A stretch of DNA of 64,000 bases, from contig CM051013.1 of assembly GCA_027704905.1 (NCBI GenBank), forward strand, positions 8,558,950 through 8,622,949, given 5' to 3'. A program made the translations under genes and the position numbers. Shown here piece by piece: positions 56,828-64,000 of this stretch (positions are counted from its first letter, which is position 1; each line of letters opens with the position of its first letter). Origin of the DNA: Muraenolepis orangiensis. Lineage: Eukaryota; Chordata; Actinopteri; Gadiformes; Muraenolepididae. A model generated the notes under the pieces. That model made no database searches and was not told the origin of the DNA. It worked only from the letters and a program-made list of their open reading frames with translations.

Positions 56828-58925
56828 CTGGTCATGTAGCACCATTCTCTAGGGCTGATGTTCCAACTGTTGTTCTCTGGTCATGTAGCACCAGTTCTCT
56901 GGGGCTGTTGTTCCAACTGTTGTTCTCTGGTCATGTAGCACCAGTTCTCTGGGGCTGTTGTTCCAACTGTTGTTCTCTGGTCATGTAGCACCAGTTTTCT
57001 AGGGCTGTTGTTCTCTGGTCATGTAGCACCAGTTCTCTAGGGCTGTTGTTCTGACTGTTGTTCTTTGGTCATGTAGCACCTGTTCTCTAGGAATGTTGTT
57101 CTCTGGTCATGTAGCACCAGTTCTGTAGGGCTGTGGTTCCGACTGTTGTTCTTTGGTCATGTAGCACCTGTTCTCTAGGACTGTTGTTCTCTGGTCATGT
57201 AGCACCAGTTCTCTAGGGCTGTTGTTCCAACTGTTGTTCTCTGGTCGCGTAGCACCAGTTATGTAGGGCTGTTGTTCCAACTGTTGTTCTCTGGTCATGT
57301 AGCACCAGTTCTCTAGGGCTGTTGTTCCAACTGTTGTTCTCTGGTCATGTAGCACAAGTTCTCTAGGGCTGTTGTTCCAACTGTTGTTCTCTGGTCATGT
57401 AGCACCTGTTCTCTTGGACTGTTGTTCTCTGGTCATGTAGCACCAGTTCTCTAGGACTGTTGTTCTCTGGTCATGTAGCACCTGTTCTCTAGGACTGTTG
57501 TTCTCTGGTCATGTAGCACCAGTTATCTAGGGCTGTTGTTCCAACTGTTGTTCTCTGGTCATGTAGCACCATTTCTCTAGGGCTGTTGTTCCAACTGTTG
57601 TTCTCTGGTCATGTAGCACAAGTTCTCTAGGGCTGTTGTTCCAACTGTTGTTCTCTGGTCATGTAGCACCGGTTCTCTAGGGCTGTTGTTCCAACTGTTG
57701 TTCTCTGGTCATGTAGCACCAGTTCTCTAGGGCTGTTTTTCCAACTCTTGTTCTCTAGTCACGTAGCACCGGTTCACTAGGGCTGTTTGTTCCAACTGTT
57801 GTTCTCTGGTCATGTAGCACCAGTTCTCTAGGGCTGTTGTTCCGACTATTGTTCTTTGGTCATGTAGCACCTGTTCTCTAGGACTGTTGTTCTCTGGTCA
57901 TGTAGCACCAGTTCTCTAGGGCTGTTGTTATTTGGTAATGTAGCACCAGTTCTCTAGGGCTGTTGTTCTCTGGTCATGTAGCACCAGTTCTGTAGGGCTG
58001 TTGTTCCAACTGTTGTTCTATGGTCATGTAGCACCAGTTCTCTAGGGCTGTTGTTCCAACTGTTGTTCTCTGGTCATGTAGCACCAGTTCTCTAGGGCTG
58101 TTGTTCCGACTGTTGTTCTTTGGTCATGTAGCACCTGTTCTCTAGGACTGTTGTTCTCTAGTCATGTAGCACCAGTTCTCTAGGGCTGTTGTTATTTGGT
58201 CATGTAGCACCAGTTCTCTAGGGCTGTTGTTCCAACTGTTGTTCTCTGGTCATGTAGCACCAGTTCTCTAGGGCTGTTGTTCCAACTGTTGTTCTCTGGT
58301 CATGTAGCACCTGCTCTCTAGGACTGTTGTTCTTTGGTCATGTAGCACCAGTTCTGTAGGGCTGTTGTTCCAACTGTTGTTCTCTGGTCATGTAGCACCA
58401 GTTCTGTAGGGCTGTTGTTCTGACTGTTGTTCTTTGGTCATGTAGCACCAGTTCTCTAGGACTGTTGTTCTCTGGTCATGTAGCACCAGTTCTCTAGGGC
58501 TGTTGTTCCAAATGTTGTTCTCTGGTCATGTAGCACCAGTTCTCTAGGGCTGTTGTTCTAACTGTTGTGCTCTGGTCACGTAGCACCAGTTCTCTAGGGC
58601 TGTTGTTCCGAATGTTGTTCTTTGGTCATGTAGCACCTGTTCTCTAGGACTGTTGTTCTCTGGTCATGTAGCACCAGTTTTCTAGGGCTGTTGTTCCAAC
58701 TGTTGTTCTCTGGTCATGTAGCACCAGTTCTCTAGGGCTGTTGTTCCAACTGTTGTTCTCTGGTCATGTAGCACCAGTTATCTAGGGCTGTTGTTCCAAC
58801 TGTTGTTCTCTGGTCATGTAGCACCAGTTCTCTAGGTGCTGTTGTTCCAACTCTTGTTCTCTAGTCACGTAGCACCAGTTCTCTAGGGCTGTTTGTTCCA
58901 ACTGTTGTTCTCTGGTTATGTACTA
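56828..58925. repeat. 2.1-kb minisatellite with 50- and 38-bp units
   Basis: Long unit: CTCTGGTCATGTAGCACCAG + TTCTCTAGGGCTGTTGTTCC + AACTGTTGTT (50). Short units lack the 12 bases TTCCAACTGTTG and read AGGACTGTTGTT (38). About 45 units in total. No ORF of interest; not a CRISPR (no unique spacers). Confidence 0.95.
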
Positions 58926-59148
58926 ACAGTTTCCATTTTTGTTGCACCTTTCTGCTGCATCGACAGCCACCTTCTATGAGAAGCCCTAAACTTTCCAGCG
59001 GAAAAATAATTGGAATAAAGACACCGTCTTGGGGTTTGATCACCACCTGTCACCTGCCGCCATCATCGCTGTGCATTTGGTTCCTCACCACACCACCTTG
59101 TAGCAGAATCACTGATTCAGAATTAGAGATTGGTCGGCAAGTCAAGAG

Positions 59149-59150
<2 letters not shown>

Positions 59151-59200
<50 letters not shown>
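59151..59200. repeat. (CA)n microsatellite
   Basis: About 50 bases of CA. Confidence 0.96.
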
Positions 59201-59201
<1 letters not shown>

Positions 59202-59753
59202 ATTCATACATCGGTTTTTCCCATCCTCCTGGACCAGCAGTTTGCCCCCCGGTGAGAGCAGATTATTTTGCACAGTGTGAGGCGTGTGCCAGAACACTGT
59301 AACCTTCCACCACTCAGTATAGCTGCTCACCTCGGTAACTACGGTAACCAATGCTCAATCTCTCTCTCTGGCAACCTCCCCTCCTTCTCCTCCTCCCCCT
59401 CCTCCGCCTCCCCCTCCTCCTCCTCCTCCTCCTCCTCCTCCCGTTAACGTGATGTGATGGAACCCAGTAGCAGCATGGCAGAGCGGAGGTGGCAGAAGCC
59501 CGTGGAAAGCAGGTATAGATCAGATAGAGGATGTTGTGTGTTGAGTGTGTTGAGTTTCCGAGTCGTCATAACGGATACAAGGATACAATGTGCTTCTGTT
59601 TTCGTCGCTCGGTACTCAACGCATACAGCTAATTGTCTGGCGAGCAAGGAGTGTACAGGTTGCCGGTTAGATTCCTGGCTCTCACAATGCTTGTGATACT
59701 CTGGTTACAAGCCTCGCAGTGGTGAAACAGGGCGTGTGCGATGCAGGAAAAAT

Positions 59754-59803
59754 GTGCTTTATCCTAGCCGCTACGAGTAGTCGTAGCGGCTAGGATAAAG
59801 CAC
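59754..59803. repeat. Perfect 23-bp hairpin, loop GTAG
   Basis: 59754-59776 pairs exactly with 59781-59803 around loop 59777-59780. Surrounded by unique sequence. Confidence 0.93.
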
Positions 59804-60214
59804 AGTTCGCTGAAACATCTAACGCCCTAACAGCGACCACTGCAATGCAGACAAATCGCCCCGGACAAACACCCTGATAACATTTTTTTTTTAACGTGTG
59901 AAAAAAAAAATTAGTAAAAATATAACCATAATTAATATAACATGATACTATGAATTGGAACACAAGGCCCGACCGCCGCAGTGACACGATAACACATTGT
60001 TTCACAGCTACGTCGGCTTCTCCCGACGAAATGCCAAACACGGAGCCGCTATTACAATAACAGGCGGCCCAGGCTCGGCGCTAATCAGTTCATAATCCCA
60101 TTATGAGGATTACGTTCTCAGCGCGATTTATTTGGATCAGGAATAACACGGAATTAATTGCATGCGCATGACCCCGTTGGAATAGAGTGTAGGGGGTTCA
60201 GCCGGCGGAACCCG

Positions 60215-60246
<32 letters not shown>

Positions 60247-60450
60247 GAGAGAGAGGAGAGAGAGGAGAGAGAGAGAGAGAGAGAGAGGCTGTGTGAGTAC
60301 CACGGGTGATGGACGCCGGGCGACGCCCACCCGGATGTGACCTAGGAGGTTTTCAATGTGCCCCGTATCTCTGCAGATATCTGACACCTGAGGTGGGAAT
60401 CCTACCCATTAATGTAGAGACAACAGGCAATGCACACTTGAAGTGACTAT

Positions 60451-60799
<349 letters not shown>

Positions 60800-60937
60800 C
60801 TCATGATGTGTTAATTGCCCTGGGCCTGTTTCTGCAATTTAAAGTAGGACTCTCTTACCTTACAGATGGTGGAAATTTCTCGGGGAACTCGAAAGCTGTA
60901 ATTAAATGTGTAAGTGCAAATATCGTTTCCTCACACA

Positions 60938-60942
<5 letters not shown>

Positions 60943-61006
<64 letters not shown>

Positions 61007-61018
61007 GGGGGGGGGGGG
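60943..61018. repeat. (TG)n and poly-G tract
   Basis: TG tract 60943-61000 followed by 12 G. Confidence 0.94.
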
Positions 61019-61275
61019 AGGTGGGGGGTGTGGGAATGACCTGAAATAGAATAGCAGGGTTTCACCCGACATAATCGCTCTCACAGACTGAAGCTCTGCC
61101 TAAATATGGGGCCCCCGGCATCTCCCTTTGTCAACCCACACTTCCGCTCTCTGTACACGTTACAAATGGCCCCCGTCTTGCATGTATTCAGATCGGGGTG
61201 AGAGAGGGGGAGAGAGGGTAAGAGAGGGTGAGACAGGGGAAGAGGGTGAGAGAGAGTGAGAGAGGATGAGAGACA

Positions 61276-61482
61276 ACAACAACAACAAATGGTGAGCATT
61301 GAATCCTCTTTATTGGTCACATACATGAAGACATACAGTGAAACGTGTTCTCTGCATTTAACCCATCCTAGTATTAGGAGCAGTGGGCAGCTATTCATAC
61401 AGCGCCCGGGGAGCAGTTAGGGTTAGGGTCTTCCTCAAGGACACCTCGACAGTTTTTTTTGCTAGGAGGAGCCGGGGAGGGG
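61276..61482 (-). repeat. SINE tail/body, truncated, embedded in GAGAGGGT microsatellite
   Basis: Minus-strand copy with the ACCAATAAAGAGGATT tail; it matches 2606-2790 but stops at GGAGCCGGGG, where GAGAGGG repeats resume. It looks inserted within, or recombined with, the GA-rich tract (61200-61570). Confidence 0.75.
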
Positions 61483-61979
61483 AGAGAGGGGAGAGAGGGT
61501 GAGAGAGGATGAGAGAAGGGGTGAGAGGGTGAGAGACGGTGAGAGAGGGTGAGACAGGGGTGGGCGGGGCAGGGAGGGGGGGAGAGTAGTGTGTTCCACC
61601 TTGCTCACGCCAGTGAGTGAATGCTCGATGGATCAACCAGCTTCAAAACAGGCAGGGGAGATTAGGGGTTGCCAGATTGGGCCTGTAATCTGATAGCAGA
61701 GAAGCAGCGGCGCTGTGACTACGCTACGCTATAGGGCGGTCCTCCCTGATTCATAACGCCCATGCTGATCGGCCCTGATTGATGCCTTGTTTGGAAAACC
61801 TTTGCCTCAGGCGCCCATTAACCCACAGAGACTTTCTGTTGGTGGTATATATGTGTATGTTGTTGCACGTGTGTGTGTGTGTTTTCTTTTGTATTTGTGT
61901 GAGCACATGAGTGTGTATGTGGGGGGGGGGGGGGGGCTGGGGGCATGTGTGATAATATACAGTTTGTGCATTTGGAAGC

Positions 61980-63405
<1,426 letters not shown>

Positions 63406-63447
63406 AAACCAACCGGATGCAAGAGTGTGCAACCGGATGCAAGAGTG

Positions 63448-63775
63448 CCCACCTCAAGTACCGTGAGGCCCACGTCCTCTGGCCCACGTCAAGCCCACCT
63501 CAAGTACCGTGAGGCCCACGTCCTCTGGCCCACGTCAAGCCCACCTCAAGTACCGTGAGGCCCACGTCCTCTGGCCCACATCAAGCCCACCTCAAGTACC
63601 GTGAGGCCCACGTCCTCTGGCCCACGTCAAGCCCACCTCAAGTACCGTGAGGCCCATGTCCTCTGGCCCACATCAAGCCCACCTCAAGTACCGTGAGGCC
63701 CACGTCCTCTGGCCCACATCAAGCCCACCTCAAGTACCGTGAGGTGGGTTTGACGTGGCCCAGAGGACACGGACC
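63448..63775. repeat. 46-bp minisatellite ending in an inverted partial unit
   Basis: Starts at 63448, 63494, 63540, 63586, 63632 and 63678 with CCCACCTCAAGTACCGTGAG, plus a seventh partial at 63724. After TACCGTGAGG the sequence turns into the reverse complement (GTGGGTTTGACGTGGCCCAG), giving a 26-base imperfect stem. Confidence 0.93.
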
Positions 63776-63828
63776 AGAACTACGTCTGGATCAACGCTGA
63801 AGTACACTAAGGAGCCTGTTTCTGTGCG

Positions 63829-64000
63829 TGTGCATGTGTTTGTGTGCGTGTTTGTGTGTGTGTGCGCGTGTGTTTGTTTGTGTGTGTGTATGTGCACATA
63901 TGTGCGTGTTTGTGTGTGTGTGTGTGTGTGTGTTTGTGTGTTTGTATGTGTGTGTTTATGTGCGTGTGTGTGTTTTTGTATGTGTGTGTGTGTCTGTTTG
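63829..64000. repeat. Degenerate (TG)n tract, runs off the window
   Basis: GTGTGT with TTTGTG and GCGTG interruptions to the last base. Confidence 0.93.

Noticed and set aside
56828..58925. Regularly spaced repeat array resembling CRISPR
   Set aside because: Spacers are themselves repeats, host is a vertebrate, no cas genes. It is a minisatellite.

Overview
The window is vertebrate nuclear DNA, almost certainly from a ray-finned (teleost) fish. Genes are split by short GT-AG introns, the proteins closely resemble vertebrate orthologues, and the non-coding DNA is packed with long CA/GT and GA/CT microsatellites, tRNA-headed SINEs and a decayed L2-type LINE. Names come from recalled vertebrate proteins; no search was run. 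Exon boundaries were placed by hand on splice consensus and reading phase, and the phases close exactly for every multi-exon gene called here.

Layout. 1-3.9 kb: 5' two-thirds of ogg1 (8-oxoguanine DNA glycosylase, minus strand); its last coding exons lie left of the window. 3.9-4.6 kb: short head-to-head promoter with three CCAAT boxes. 4.6-13.0 kb: complete qars1 (cytosolic glutaminyl-tRNA synthetase, plus strand, 23 coding exons, 777 aa). 13.9-21.0 kb: complete qrich1 (plus, 11 coding exons, 722 aa). 22.5-25.3 kb: a tyrosine-phosphatase catalytic domain with a proline/glutamine-rich tail (minus), tail-to-tail with qrich1. 25.3-29.5 kb: repeats. 29.6-40.1 kb: the 3' part of a periphilin-1-like gene (plus), whose penultimate exon is present three times inside a roughly 1.3-1.5 kb tandem duplication. 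42.6-50.5 kb: coding part of prickle2 (minus, 8 coding exons, 900 aa, PET + three LIM domains + C-terminal CAAX box). 50.5-64 kb: upstream or 5'-intronic DNA of prickle2, with no gene I can support, dominated by microsatellites and two large minisatellites.

The genes do not form one pathway; they are ordinary neighbours in base-excision repair, translation, transcription/stress response, phosphotyrosine signalling, heterochromatin silencing (periphilin is a HUSH-complex subunit) and planar cell polarity.

Most worth a second look: (1) triplication of an in-frame 132-base exon of the periphilin-like gene, each copy carrying its own CA tract and ACT/AGT minisatellite; (2) a fold-back element family with copies in introns of both qars1 and qrich1; (3) five near-perfect hairpins with 13-24 bp arms and 3-4 base loops at unrelated places; (4) an orphan phosphatase domain with no visible ectodomain and a membrane-helix-like frame on the opposite strand where its transmembrane exon would be expected; (5) a GC-AG intron in qrich1; (6) SINEs whose heads and tails have been exchanged.
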